Positions 1-8,189 of a stretch of 64,000 bases of DNA are shown piece by piece. Numbering within the stretch: the first letter of the stretch is position 1; each line of letters starts with the position of its first letter. This DNA comes from JAVJST01 sp040219295 (lineage in GTDB: Bacteria; Pseudomonadota; Alphaproteobacteria; Rhodospirillales; Casp-alpha2). A program made the translations under genes and the position numbers. A model generated the notes under the pieces. It was not told the DNA's origin. It searched no databases and saw only the letters and a program-made list of their open reading frames with translations. The stretch is from the NCBI GenBank assembly GCA_040219295.1, contig JAVJST010000011.1, positions 496,001-560,000 on the forward strand, given 5' to 3'.

Positions 1-170
1 ACTACGGCGTTACGTCGCATCGTTCATGGTCTGCAGCGCCCGCTCAACAAAGCCCGCCTGATCCATCGCCGACTTGATGATATTCGTCCTCACTCAATTT
101 TCATAGACGCTGAGGCTGACCGGCAGACGTGCTGATCTTAGCAACGAATCGTTCCGAACAGGAAGGCCGC

Positions 171-659
171 TCAGGACTCCAGGCCCGACACCGACTTGTA
201 GGCGCCGCCGTGGAACAGCAGCGGGCTGCCGTCGTGCCGCGCCCGCAGGTTGACGACCTCGCCGACGAAGATCACGTGGTCACCGCCGTCGTAGGTCGCC
301 CACGCGCGGCATTCGAACACCGCCAGCGAGCCGGGCAGCACCGGGGCGCGGCCCGCGCCGTCCTCGAACGCGACGCCGTTCCACTTGTCGGACAGCGGCT
401 GCGCGAACTTCTCGCACAGCTCGATCTGGGAGCGGTCGAGAACGTTCACGGCGAAATGCGAGGCCGCTTCATATGCGCCGACGCTCGACGCCCGGCGGTC
501 CAGGCTGAACAGCACCAGCGGCGGATCGAGCGAGACCGAATTGAACGAGCTGACGGTGACGCCGAGCAATTCGTCGTTCGGTGCCCTTGCCGTCACGACC
601 GTGACGCCCGTCGCGAACGTGCCGAGAGCCTGGCGAAACTTGATGGCGTCGAAGCTCAT
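171..659 (-). CDS. Flavin reductase family protein
   Basis: This 162-aa protein matches the flavin-reductase-like (split-barrel, FMN-binding) family, whose members reduce FMN or FAD with NAD(P)H to feed two-component monooxygenases, or act as stand-alone flavoproteins. The opening FRQALGTFATGVTVVTA, followed by GVTVSSFNSVSLDPPLVLFSL, is the classic FMN-contacting start of the family; DHVIFVGEVV and PLLFHGGAYK near the C-terminus are also typical. The length is normal for a single-domain member. The next gene in the same direction is yjbQ, and no partner oxygenase is nearby, so the physiological substrate cannot be named. The family assignment is firm; the partner is unknown. Confidence 0.85.
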   Translation of the reverse strand: MSFDAIKFRQALGTFATGVTVVTARAPNDELLGVTVSSFNSVSLDPPLVLFSLDRRASSVGAYEAASHFAVNVLDRSQIELCEKFAQPLSDKWNGVAFEDGAGRAPVLPGSLAVFECRAWATYDGGDHVIFVGEVVNLRARHDGSPLLFHGGAYKSVSGLES

Positions 660-751
660 GAGATTTGCTGTCTAACCCGGGAGGCTGGCACGCCGACCAC
701 TCTAGCCAATGTCGCCTGGCGTTCAATGCCGAAGCGGCCGCCGGCCCGCGT

Positions 752-1183
752 TCAGGCGCCGAGCGCGTGCAGGTGAACCTGGCGGCGGTGCGCGCGGGTG
801 CGGTGTTCGAACAGGTAGATGCCCTGCCAGGTGCCGAGCACCATGCGGCCTTCGTCGATGGGCACCGACAGCGAGACATCGGTCAGCGCACTGCGGATGT
901 GCGCCGGCATGTCGTCGGCGCCCTCGGCGGTGTGGCGATAGAGCGACGGGTCCTCGCGCACGGTGCGCTGGAAGAAGGTGTTGAGGTCCGCCTGCACGTC
1001 CGGATCGGCGTTCTCCTGGATGGTCAGCGAGGCACTGGTGTGGCGGCAGAACGCCGTCAGCAGGCCGCGCCGGATGCCCGCATCGGCGAGCCAGCGCGCA
1101 ATCTCGCCGGTGATCTCGTAAAGCCCCTGCCCCCGGGTCGCGACGTCGATGCAGTGGCTTGCCTGGAACTGCACGGTTTCCAT
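752..1183 (-). CDS. yjbQ: YjbQ family protein (secondary thiamine-phosphate synthase-like)
   Basis: This is a complete 143-aa member of the YjbQ/UPF0047 family, small trimeric cytosolic proteins sometimes annotated as secondary thiamine-phosphate synthase because one homologue weakly complements thiE mutants. The signature FCRHTSASLTIQENADPDV (about residues 46-64) carries the conserved His, Ser and Glu residues. The C-terminal segment VLGTWQGIYLFEHR is equally characteristic. It lies 92 bases upstream of the flavin reductase gene on the same strand and is divergent from mmcB. No thiamine gene is near, so a role in thiamine synthesis is only a family label. Confidence 0.85.
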   Translation of the reverse strand: METVQFQASHCIDVATRGQGLYEITGEIARWLADAGIRRGLLTAFCRHTSASLTIQENADPDVQADLNTFFQRTVREDPSLYRHTAEGADDMPAHIRSALTDVSLSVPIDEGRMVLGTWQGIYLFEHRTRAHRRQVHLHALGA

Positions 1184-1256
1184 GGCGCCATGCTAGCGAG
1201 CCGGTCCGACGGTTGAAAGCGCGCCCGTTAAGGATTACGAAGGAAACCGGCGATAG

Positions 1257-1271
1257 GAACATAAGATGAAC
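1257..1271. promoter_or_regulatory. Predicted LexA (SOS) box overlapping the mmcB start codon
   Basis: The sequence GAACATAAGATGAAC is an exact GAAC-N7-GAAC direct repeat, which reads GTTC-N7-GTTC on the other strand, the established alphaproteobacterial LexA operator. It covers the region from just after the Shine-Dalgarno to 3 bases past the mmcB ATG (1266-1268). LexA bound here would block mmcB expression until DNA damage. Binding itself is inferred from the motif. Confidence 0.7.
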
Positions 1272-1745
1272 AAAATCAGGCGCGGCCAGATCCCCACCCC
1301 GTTCGATTTCGATTTTCACGGCGACGCGCTCGCTGCCGACGACATCGCCCGCAGCGTCTGCCGGCTGTTCTCCAACCTGGGATTCTCACCGCTGACCGAG
1401 TTTCCGCTCTCTAACAACCGCCGCGTCGATGTCATCGGACTGGCCAAGGACGGGGGTTTTCTGGTCGCCGAGGTCAAGGCGTCGGAGCGCGACTTCAGGG
1501 CCGACGGCAAGTGGCCGGAGTACCTGACCCACTGCGACGCGTTCTACTTCGCGGTCGCCGGCGGGTTCCCGCTCGACCTCATTCCGCCCGAGGCCGGCAT
1601 CATCGTTGCCGATTCGTTCCACGGAGCCATCGTCCGTGAAGCGCCGCGCCGCAAGATGAACACGACGCGGCGGCGCAACCAGATCCTGAAATTCGGGCTC
1701 AAGGCCGCCAAGCGGCTGCACACGGTCAGGGATCCCCGGCGCTAG
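1266..1745 (+). CDS. mmcB: MmcB family DNA repair protein
   Basis: This 159-aa protein matches MmcB, an alphaproteobacterial nuclease-like protein of the PD-(D/E)XK fold needed for resistance to DNA-damaging agents such as mitomycin C. The core is visible as RRVDVIGLAKDGGFLVAEVKAS, where the D and the E-V-K triad match the PD-(D/E)XK pattern, followed by DFRADGKWPEYLTHCD. The ATG at 1266 has an AGGAA Shine-Dalgarno 6-7 bases upstream. A perfect LexA-type box overlaps the start, which agrees with the SOS control reported for Caulobacter mmcB. It converges on ada with a 4-base overlap, placing two repair genes tail to tail. Confidence 0.88.
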   Translation: MNKIRRGQIPTPFDFDFHGDALAADDIARSVCRLFSNLGFSPLTEFPLSNNRRVDVIGLAKDGGFLVAEVKASERDFRADGKWPEYLTHCDAFYFAVAGGFPLDLIPPEAGIIVADSFHGAIVREAPRRKMNTTRRRNQILKFGLKAAKRLHTVRDPRR

Positions 1746-2815
1746 GCGTCGGACCCTTCGTGGTCGAGCAGCGTCTTCTTGCGCTCGACGCCCCAGCGGT
1801 AACCGGTCAGCGAGCCGCTCGATCCGACGGCGCGATGGCACGGCACGATCAGCGACACCGGGTTGGTGGCGCAGGCCCGGCCGACGGCGCGGGCCGCCTT
1901 CGGCTTGCCGAGCGCCTCGGCGATCTCGCCGTAGGTCATGGTGCTTCCCTTGGGGATGGCGCGCAGCGCCTGCCAGACGCGTGCCTGGAACGCGGTCGCC
2001 GCGACGTCGAGCGGCACGTCGGCGGCGGGCGCGCCGCCGTCGAGCTCCGTGCGGATCGCCGCAATCCAGCCGGCCATGCGGCCGTCGTCGGCGGCGATCC
2101 CGGCATTCGGGAAATCGGCCTGCAGTTCCGCCAGCAGGTAGCCGTCGTCGTCGCCGAAGCCGAGGAAGGCGACGCCCCGCTCGGTCGCGGCTACGATCAT
2201 GCGCCCGAGCGGACAGTCGGTGATGACGTAACGCAGCAATGCCCCGGCGCCGCCCTTGGCGTAGCTCGCCGGCGTCATGCCGAGCCATTCGCCGGCGTTC
2301 TCGTAGAGCCGGCTCGACGAGCCGTAGCCCGCCTCGTAGAGCGCGCCCGAGACGTCGTTCTGTTCCTTGAGCAGGACGCGGACCTTGCCGCGGCGGACCT
2401 CGTCGGCGTACGTGCGCGGTGAAACACCCATGATGCGTTTGAACCTCTTCTGCAGATGTTGCGGGTTGATGCCGGCGGCCTCGCCCAGTTCGGCAAGCGT
2501 CGGCAGGCGTTCGTCCGCGTCGGCGATCGCCTGGCAGACGGTTCGCACCAGCCTGGCGTCGGGCGTTTCCGGCGCGGTCTCGTCCGGCCGGCAGCGGCGG
2601 CACGGCCGGAAGCCGTCGTGTTCGGCCGCCTCGGCGGCATCGTAGAAGCGGACGTTCTCCGGTTTCGGGCGCCGCGACGAACACGACGGCCGGCAGTAGA
2701 CGCCGGTCGTCGCCACCGCGTAGACGAAGCGGCCGTCGGCCAGCGAATCGCGCGCCATGACCCGCTGCCAGCGGGGATCGGGGACCATGTCCGTCTTGTT
2801 CGTCATCTCGTTCAT
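1742..2815 (-). CDS. ada: Ada: methylphosphotriester regulator and O6-methylguanine-DNA methyltransferase
   Basis: This 357-aa protein has the full Ada architecture. The N-terminal zinc domain carries Cys41, Cys45, Cys72 and Cys75 (VYCRPSC ... PCRRCRPDE), the first of which would accept a methyl group from phosphotriesters. An AraC-type helix-turn-helix follows (about 100-175, with INPQHLQKRFKRIMGVSPR). The C-terminal suicide methyltransferase has the canonical IVPCHRAVG motif with Cys326. It repairs alkylated DNA and activates its own regulon. I chose the ATG at 2815 because the zinc domain follows directly; in-frame sequence further upstream belongs to the opposite-frame shadow of the DapA-like gene. 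Confidence 0.95.
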   Translation of the reverse strand: MNEMTNKTDMVPDPRWQRVMARDSLADGRFVYAVATTGVYCRPSCSSRRPKPENVRFYDAAEAAEHDGFRPCRRCRPDETAPETPDARLVRTVCQAIADADERLPTLAELGEAAGINPQHLQKRFKRIMGVSPRTYADEVRRGKVRVLLKEQNDVSGALYEAGYGSSSRLYENAGEWLGMTPASYAKGGAGALLRYVITDCPLGRMIVAATERGVAFLGFGDDDGYLLAELQADFPNAGIAADDGRMAGWIAAIRTELDGGAPAADVPLDVAATAFQARVWQALRAIPKGSTMTYGEIAEALGKPKAARAVGRACATNPVSLIVPCHRAVGSSGSLTGYRWGVERKKTLLDHEGSDA

Positions 2816-2883
2816 GCCCGCCAGTATAAAGGGCGGAGCCGGCTGCGCTATCCGATGCTTGTGCCCTAATTCAAGCGCCGGGC

Positions 2884-3594
2884 TCAGCCGTAGCGGTGCA
2901 GCGCCGGGCCGTGCACGCCGAGCCACGCCCGGCCGCGTTCGGCATCGCCGTTCAGCCGGTCGACAACCGCCCAGAATCGCGTGCTGTGATTGTGTTCGGC
3001 GAGATGCGCGACCTCGTGGGCGACGACGTACTCGAGCACCCAGAGCGGCGCCAGCACCAGCCGCCACGAGAAGTTCAGGCCGCCGTCGTGCGCGCACGAG
3101 CCCCAGCGCGAGCGGGTGTCGCGGATGGTGATCCGCCGGCAGCGCTCGCCGATGGTATCCGCCATCTCGAGCGCGCGCGGTTCGATCTGGCGCCGCGCTT
3201 CCGCCTTCAGCCAGTCGGCGACGCGGCGCGGCAGGTGCTCGACGGCGCCGGCGACGAGCAGTTCGTCGTCGGTGCAGACCACGGGCCGCCGCGTCCCGCC
3301 GGTATGCCGGATGGTGCGCTCGACACCCAGAACCGGAATGGCGACCCCGTCCTCGAACAGGGTCCGCGGCACCTGCTTCTCGAGCCGCCGCGCGATCCAG
3401 TCGGCGCGTTCCTCGGCAAATCGGCGCGCCTCGGCCCTGGCGACGTAGGGCGGCAACGTCACCACCGCGCCGTCGAGATCGTCGTCGACCCGGAGGATCA
3501 AACGGCGGGCGCGCTTGTTGACGCGGAACCGCAGCGGCACCTCGCGCCCTTCGACGGTCAGGCTCTCGACGGTGTTTGCCGGGCGTCGCGCCAT
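2884..3594 (-). CDS. YgjP-like (SprT-related) zinc metallopeptidase
   Basis: This 236-aa cytosolic protein belongs to the YgjP / DUF45 metallopeptidase family. The HExxH zinc site is HEVAH at about residues 193-197, followed by EHNHSTRFW, which supplies the third ligand region. The upstream motif DTRSRWGSCAHDGGLNFSWRLVLAP is the family hallmark. An N-terminal beta-rich region (residues 15-130) is typical. Substrates of this family are poorly known; proteolysis is inferred from the zinc motif. It is transcribed from 3594 and lies 15 bases downstream of the DapA-family gene, so it is probably co-transcribed with the YcgN/lyase genes. Confidence 0.88.
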   Translation of the reverse strand: MARRPANTVESLTVEGREVPLRFRVNKRARRLILRVDDDLDGAVVTLPPYVARAEARRFAEERADWIARRLEKQVPRTLFEDGVAIPVLGVERTIRHTGGTRRPVVCTDDELLVAGAVEHLPRRVADWLKAEARRQIEPRALEMADTIGERCRRITIRDTRSRWGSCAHDGGLNFSWRLVLAPLWVLEYVVAHEVAHLAEHNHSTRFWAVVDRLNGDAERGRAWLGVHGPALHRYG

Positions 3595-3609
3595 CGCCTG
3601 CCCGGTCCT

Positions 3610-4527
3610 CTAGGCTGCCGCGGGCAAGGTGTAGCCGGTCGCGTCGAACGCGGCGAAGAGCTCCCGGCGGCGCTCGTCCGAGAGCTGCATCAGCGGCGGC
3701 CGGATGTTGCGCCATTCGGGATCGTCGTAGTTGCGCGCCAGCAGCGCCTTGATCGGCGCGAACAGGCCGTACTCGCGGAGCAGCAGGTTGACCGCGACCA
3801 TGATGTCGAGATCGGCGGCGTTGATCGCGTCCGCGCCGCGCTGGTCCCAGACCGTGCGGATCAGCGAGGCCTCGACGTTGGCGCCCGCCGTGATGCAGCC
3901 GGCGACGCGCTTGATCGCGTCGCCCAGCAGGCGCTCCGAGCCGGGGAACATCGCCAGTTCCGGCACCGCGTCCATCATCGCGGTCATGGCCTCGAGATCG
4001 CCGGAGCTGTCCTTCATGCCGACCACCACGCCGGGGTAGCGATCGACGAGCGCGCGCGCGACACCCTGTGTCACCGGCACGCCGGACATCTGCGGGAAAT
4101 GGTAGAGCAGCACCTTGAGACGCGGATCGTTGACCGCCTCGATGACCGAGGAGTAGGCGGCGACCAGGCCCTCGTCCGAATTGTTCTTGTAGAAGAACGG
4201 CGGCAGCATCAGCACCGAGGTCACGCCGGCGGCCAGCGCATGGCGGGTCAGCGCCACGGTATCGGCGAGCGCGCAGCACCCGGTGCCCGGCATCAGCCGC
4301 TCCGGCGCGATCCCGGCGGCGACAAGATCGTCGACCACCCGGCGGCGCTCGTCCATGGTCAGCGAGTTGGCCTCGCCGGTCGTGCCGAGCACGCCGAGCC
4401 CGTCGCAACCGTTCCGCAGCAGCCAGTGCGCATGGTTAGCGAGGCGGCCGGTATCGACCTCGCCGCGCGCGTTGAAAGGCGTTGAGACAGCGGCGTAAAT
4501 GCCAGATGGGGCGTTAGGGTCGCTCAT
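3610..4527 (-). CDS. DapA / N-acetylneuraminate lyase family aldolase
   Basis: The 305-aa product is a class I aldolase of the dihydrodipicolinate synthase family. GVLGTTGEANSLTMDER (about 46-62) is the pyruvate-carboxylate-binding loop. Tyr142 in LLYHFPQMSG and Lys172 in VVGMKDSSGD are the expected catalytic Tyr and Schiff-base Lys. The family includes true DapA, sialic acid lyases and keto-acid aldolases. The absence of lysine genes nearby, and a gene pair with ycgN, suggest a catabolic aldolase rather than DapA, but this is inference. The ATG at 4527 overlaps the upstream stop codon as ATGA, indicating translational coupling with the YcgN gene. Confidence 0.85.
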   Translation of the reverse strand: MSDPNAPSGIYAAVSTPFNARGEVDTGRLANHAHWLLRNGCDGLGVLGTTGEANSLTMDERRRVVDDLVAAGIAPERLMPGTGCCALADTVALTRHALAAGVTSVLMLPPFFYKNNSDEGLVAAYSSVIEAVNDPRLKVLLYHFPQMSGVPVTQGVARALVDRYPGVVVGMKDSSGDLEAMTAMMDAVPELAMFPGSERLLGDAIKRVAGCITAGANVEASLIRTVWDQRGADAINAADLDIMVAVNLLLREYGLFAPIKALLARNYDDPEWRNIRPPLMQLSDERRRELFAAFDATGYTLPAAA

Positions 4528-4967
4528 GCGGGCCACTCCACTATTCGGTTTTCAAGATCGAGAACTTCATCCTCGGACAATGCGCGGCCGCGCACCGAGA
4601 TCCGGTGCTCGTGCACGGTTTCGGGGTCGCCCGAGACCAGCGGATGCCAGTCGGGCAGCGGCTTGCCTTCCGAGATCAGGCGATAGGCGCAGGTCGACGG
4701 CAGCCATCGGAACCCGGGCACGCCGACCGGCGTCAGCACCTGGCAGTCGGGCACTTCGGCCTTGCGGTTGGCGTAGTCGCGGCAGCGGCAGGTCTCGAGG
4801 TCGAGCAGCCGGCAGGCGACGTCCGTGTGATGGATCGCGCCGGTGTCGTCGTCCTCGAGCTTGTTGAGGCAGCACTTGCCGCAGCCGTCGCACAGGCTCT
4901 CCCACTCGTCCCGGGTCATTTGGTCGAGCGTCTTGGTCTTCCAGAACGGGGCGTCGGGCGCGGTCAT
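4524..4967 (-). CDS. YcgN family cysteine-cluster protein (copy 1)
   Basis: This 147-aa protein matches the YcgN/UPF0260 family of small cytosolic cysteine-rich proteins thought to bind a metal or iron-sulfur cluster; no function is established. The cluster CDGCGKCC (about 28-35) is followed by further Cys residues in ACRLLDLETCRCRDY, PDCQ and STCAYR, and by the conserved DWHPLVSGDP. It is immediately preceded by a second, clearly paralogous gene (5019-5459) and is coupled by an ATGA overlap to the DapA-like gene downstream. The family assignment is secure. Confidence 0.85.
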   Translation of the reverse strand: MTAPDAPFWKTKTLDQMTRDEWESLCDGCGKCCLNKLEDDDTGAIHHTDVACRLLDLETCRCRDYANRKAEVPDCQVLTPVGVPGFRWLPSTCAYRLISEGKPLPDWHPLVSGDPETVHEHRISVRGRALSEDEVLDLENRIVEWPA

Positions 4968-5018
4968 GATTCGCGAACCATCATAGCGTTTTCGGGCGCA
5001 GTTTTCATGGCCGTCTGT

Positions 5019-5459
5019 TCATTCCGCCCAGGGCGCCGGGTGGTCTGCCGGATCGGCGGCGTCGCGTTCCGACAGGGCACGGCCCCGAACCGATTGTCCG
5101 GCGGCGTGCACGCTGTCCGGATCGCCGGTCACCAGCGGATGCCAGTCGGGCAGGTCGTCGCCGTTGGCCAGCCGCCGGTAGGCGCAGGTCGATGGCAGCC
5201 AGGCGAGTTTCCGCGCCTTGCGCGGATCGAGCCGGACGCAATCGGGCACGAAGCGGTGGCGGTCTGCGTAGGACGAACACCGGCAGGCCTCGATATCGAG
5301 CAGCCGGCACGCCACGGCCGTGGTGACCAGGCGCTTCGTATCCGGCTCCTCGACCTTGCCGAGGCAGCATTTGGCGCAGCCGTCGCACAGGCTTTCCCAC
5401 TCGGCCCGCGACATCTGCTCGAGGCTCTTCGTTCGCCAGAACGGTGCCGCGCCGCCCAT
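5019..5459 (-). CDS. YcgN family cysteine-cluster protein (copy 2)
   Basis: The 146-aa product has the same layout as its neighbour: FWRTKSLEQMSRAEWESLCD, then CDGCAKCC, ACRLLDIEACRCSSY, PDCV, STCAYR and DWHPLVTGDP. It is a tandem paralogue with divergent central and C-terminal parts, so it is not a recent exact duplicate. Its ATG at 5459 shares a base with the TGA of cobB (TGATG), so translation is coupled to the cobyrinate amidation gene. Function unknown; the cysteine pattern suggests a metal centre. Confidence 0.85.
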   Translation of the reverse strand: MGGAAPFWRTKSLEQMSRAEWESLCDGCAKCCLGKVEEPDTKRLVTTAVACRLLDIEACRCSSYADRHRFVPDCVRLDPRKARKLAWLPSTCAYRRLANGDDLPDWHPLVTGDPDSVHAAGQSVRGRALSERDAADPADHPAPWAE

Positions 5460-6814
5460 CAGCCGTCCTCGCGGTCGATCAGGTGAACGAACGAACCGCA
5501 CACGCTGCCGCGGATGTGACCGGCGGCGGGTTGCGGATCGCCGAACGCATCGGTGGACTCGAACATCCGGCCCTCGCCGTCTTCCGAGACGACGCTGGCG
5601 TAGTGAAACTCGTGCGCCCTGAACATCGTGCCCGCCGCGCCCAGCGGACAGTCGGCCAGCAGCTCGGCGCGCCGGTAGCCGAGATGCAGCTTGCGCTCGG
5701 CGAACGAGGTTTCGACCGGCAGCAGCCCCGCCATGGCGTGACGCGCGCCGTCCGCGTCGACCAGGCCCTGACCCAGGACCATGTAGCCGCCGCACTCGCC
5801 GACAATCGGGACGCCGTCGTCCGCGGCCTGTCGCAGGCCCCCGAGGAACGCGGCGTTCGCCGCGATCGCCCCGGCGTGCAGCTCGGGATAGCCGCCCGGC
5901 AGGTAGACCGCGTCGGCACCGGCCGGCAGGCCGTCGCCGGCCAGCGGCGAGAACGGCAGGATGTCGGCCCCGGCCGTGCGCCAGCCGTCGAGCACGTGGC
6001 CGTAGCGGAAGGCGAAGGCGCGGTCGTCGGCAAGCGCGATGCGCTGGCCCAGCGGATCGAGTGGCGGCGGAACGGGCGCGGATGGCGACCCGCCATCCGC
6101 ATCAAGGGCGTCCGTTGAAGATGCCCGCGACAGCAGCGCGGTCACGTCGACATGCTTTTCGACCAGCGTCGCGGCCGCCCCGATCATGGTCTCGACGTCG
6201 TCGATCTCCATCGCCTGCACGAGACCGAGATGGCGGCTCGGCACCGACAGCCCCGGGGCCGGGGGCAGATAGCCGAGCACCGGAACATCCGCCAGATCGG
6301 CCATGGCGTCACCGACGTGACGCCGGTGGCGGTCGCTGCCGACCCGGTTGAAGATGACGCCGGCGACGCGCACGCCGGGCCGGTGGTTGGCGAACCCCCG
6401 GACCAGGGCAGCGGCCGATCCGGCCTGGCGCGCGGCATCGACGACGAGGATGACCGGCCAGCCGGTGAGCGCCGCCACGTCGGCCGTGGACCCGGCATGC
6501 GCCGTGGCGCCGTCGAACAGGCCCATGACGCCTTCGCAGACGACAATCTCGTCGGAACCGCTCCGCCCGATCAGCGCGCCGATCAACCCCGACCGCATGG
6601 CCCAGGGGTCGAGATTGGCACAGACGGTACCGGCGGCGCGGGTGTGGAAGCCGGGATCGATGTAGTCCGGCCCGACCTTGAACGGGCGGACGGTGCGGCC
6701 ACGCGCGCTCAGCGCCCGCAGCAGGCCGAGCGTCACCGTCGTCTTGCCGCTGCCCGAGGCGGGCGCCGCGACGATCACGCCTTTCGGCACCGACCGGCGG
6801 CGGTCGTCAGCCAC
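5459..6814 (-). CDS. cobB: Cobyrinic acid a,c-diamide synthase
   Basis: This 451-aa enzyme amidates the a and c acetate side chains of (hydrogeno)cobyrinate using glutamine and ATP. The N-terminal P-loop APASGSGKTTVTLG and the family motif FKVGPDYIDPGFH (about 46-58) mark the ATP-binding DTBS-like domain. The C-terminal class I glutamine amidotransferase domain has the nucleophile Cys in IVGECGGYMVLGQGL. The start is GTG at 6814, overlapping the end of the Sco1-like gene by 8 bases. It is separated from the main cobalamin cluster by the transporter islet at 7.4-10.2 kb, which may be an insertion between formerly closer genes. Confidence 0.93.
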   Translation of the reverse strand: MADDRRRSVPKGVIVAAPASGSGKTTVTLGLLRALSARGRTVRPFKVGPDYIDPGFHTRAAGTVCANLDPWAMRSGLIGALIGRSGSDEIVVCEGVMGLFDGATAHAGSTADVAALTGWPVILVVDAARQAGSAAALVRGFANHRPGVRVAGVIFNRVGSDRHRRHVGDAMADLADVPVLGYLPPAPGLSVPSRHLGLVQAMEIDDVETMIGAAATLVEKHVDVTALLSRASSTDALDADGGSPSAPVPPPLDPLGQRIALADDRAFAFRYGHVLDGWRTAGADILPFSPLAGDGLPAGADAVYLPGGYPELHAGAIAANAAFLGGLRQAADDGVPIVGECGGYMVLGQGLVDADGARHAMAGLLPVETSFAERKLHLGYRRAELLADCPLGAAGTMFRAHEFHYASVVSEDGEGRMFESTDAFGDPQPAAGHIRGSVCGSFVHLIDREDG

Positions 6815-7427
6815 CGTCGAGCACGCGGCGGATGCCGGCGGCCATGTCTTCCGCCGTGGCGGAATGGGAGAAGTGCGCGGCGTATGTGTTCTCGGGCGTC
6901 ATCAGGTAGGTGATCGAGGTGTGATCCATCAGGTAATCCTGCGGATCGCCGGTCCCGCCGTCGGCCTTGGCATAGTAGACGCCGTACGCCTTGGTCACGT
7001 CGGCGATCTGCTGTTCGGACCCCGTGAGGCCGATGATGGCCGGGTGGAAGTACTTCACGTACTCGCTGAGCTGATCCACCGTGTCGCGTTCCGGATCGAC
7101 GGTAACGAACAGCGGCGTGACCTTGGCCGCGTCGTCGCCGAGCATGTCCAGCGCCGTCGAGACGTTGCTGAGCGTCACCGGGCAGACATCCGGACAGTAG
7201 GTGTAGCCGAAGAAGACCAGCATGTAGGACCCCTTGAAGTCCTCGGCGGTCGTGGTCTCGCCCCAGTGATTGACCAGTTCGAACGGCCCGCCGATCTTCG
7301 GCCCGTTCGAGCCCTGCAGAACCCGCGACGTCTGCGGTCCGAGCACGCCGCTCTGGTAGGCGAACCAGAAACCACCCGCCGACACGGCGACGACGAGCAC
7401 GATGACAACGATGCGGAGGGTTTGCAT
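6807..7427 (-). CDS. SCO1/SenC family copper chaperone
   Basis: This 206-aa protein is anchored by one N-terminal membrane helix (about residues 5-24) with a periplasmic thioredoxin-like domain. The copper-binding site is visible: Cys78 and Cys82 in YTYCPDVCPVTL and His169 in MDHTSITYLM. Members deliver copper to the CuA centre of cytochrome c oxidase. No oxidase gene is in the window, so the partner is inferred. A Shine-Dalgarno AGGGA sits 5 bases before the ATG. The 3' end overlaps the GTG of cobB by 8 bases. Confidence 0.92.
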   Translation of the reverse strand: MQTLRIVVIVLVVAVSAGGFWFAYQSGVLGPQTSRVLQGSNGPKIGGPFELVNHWGETTTAEDFKGSYMLVFFGYTYCPDVCPVTLSNVSTALDMLGDDAAKVTPLFVTVDPERDTVDQLSEYVKYFHPAIIGLTGSEQQIADVTKAYGVYYAKADGGTGDPQDYLMDHTSITYLMTPENTYAAHFSHSATAEDMAAGIRRVLDGG

Positions 7428-7521
7428 GGCGGTCCCTTCGGACGACGTGGAGCGGTCGGGTCGCGCGCATCATAAACGCCGCGAACGGCCAGTCCAGACA
7501 TGCCTCCGGGCACCCCGGGAA

Positions 7522-7580
7522 TCAAGGGCGGTGGCGCAGGTTGATCACGTGGCAGGTGAACGCGACGAATACACCCCCGC
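7522..7580 (-). pseudogene. Remnant of the 3' end of a formate/nitrite transporter gene (copy C)
   Basis: The reverse strand reads GGVFVAFTCHVINLRHRP followed by TGA, which aligns residue for residue with the C-terminus of the intact transporter at 9379 (GGVFVAFTYYVIYLRGRP and stop). Nothing upstream of this segment resembles the transporter, so only the tail is left. It is the most diverged of three such tails and lies between the Sco1-like gene and the low-GC islet. The rest of the 7428-7756 gap shows no recognisable gene. Confidence 0.7.
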
Positions 7581-7756
7581 ATCGGCGCGCTCGGGTGGCG
7601 GGCCCTTACCTAGTGCCATCGTTCGCCAACTCGGGGCCCGTAACAATTTTTTCGGAGAGATGCGCGCGTGGCCGATTCAAGCTGACTACTTGAGCTAGGT
7701 CCAGGTCCGTGCCTATGTCCTTCAAGCGTAACTCTTTTCGTCTTTCGCTTGGACGA

Positions 7757-8128
7757 TCATGTCGAAACAACAAAAACGAAAAACGTTGTAACTGCAATGA
7801 AGGTACACGTTTGAATATCGTGCACTACGCGGATTTCCTTTTTGTTTCTTAAAAGGAGGTACAAATGCGCAACCGAGCCTAGTCGAAACAAGACATCGAC
7901 AAGAATTTTTGTGCCGAAGTCTATGTGCAAATTCTCCAAGTTTGAGAGTCCAGAGAACTGCGGTTGCAAGATTGCGATTATATTGACAATAGCAACCGGG
8001 ACGAACTGAACAGCAAACGCGATGTTATGCCCAAGACAGAGCTGGCCAAACCCGGGCATTCCAAATGAAAGAGCGAGAAGTCCCGAACGAATGCTCTGTT
8101 GTCCCGGTGTACTTTTCTTCGTGGCCAT
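7757..8128 (-). CDS. Small hypothetical membrane protein in low-GC islet
   Basis: I do not recognise this 123-aa protein. It has three or four hydrophobic stretches: LLALSFGMPGFGQLCLG (about 17-33), FAVQFVPVAIVNIIAIL (38-54), ILVDVLFRLGSVAHLYLLL (75-93) and a C-terminal FIAVTTFFVFVVST. The GMPGFGQLCLG segment is reminiscent of the glycine-rich first helix of TM2-type small membrane proteins. Base composition is visibly AT-richer than its surroundings and codon use is less biased, as in horizontally acquired DNA. The ATG at 8128 is preceded by a purine-rich AGAGG ribosome binding site. It sits between two transporter 3'-end remnants. Confidence 0.6.
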   Translation of the reverse strand: MATKKSTPGQQSIRSGLLALSFGMPGFGQLCLGHNIAFAVQFVPVAIVNIIAILQPQFSGLSNLENLHIDFGTKILVDVLFRLGSVAHLYLLLRNKKEIRVVHDIQTCTFIAVTTFFVFVVST

Positions 8129-8189
8129 GACCTCTCAATCCTACATCCACTTAGGTTAAAGCCCGCCCGCCGCATCGCCGCCCCGGAAC

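Noticed and set aside
150..165. GTTCCGAAC near the end of the flavin reductase gene as an SOS site.
   Set aside because: It is a short palindrome without the seven-base spacing of the alphaproteobacterial LexA operator.
1..170. Possible gene fragment on the reverse strand ending near position 15 (MDQAGFVERALQTMND).
   Set aside because: Only about 24 codons follow a stop codon, there is no recognisable family, and the window edge cuts nothing longer. Too short to support.
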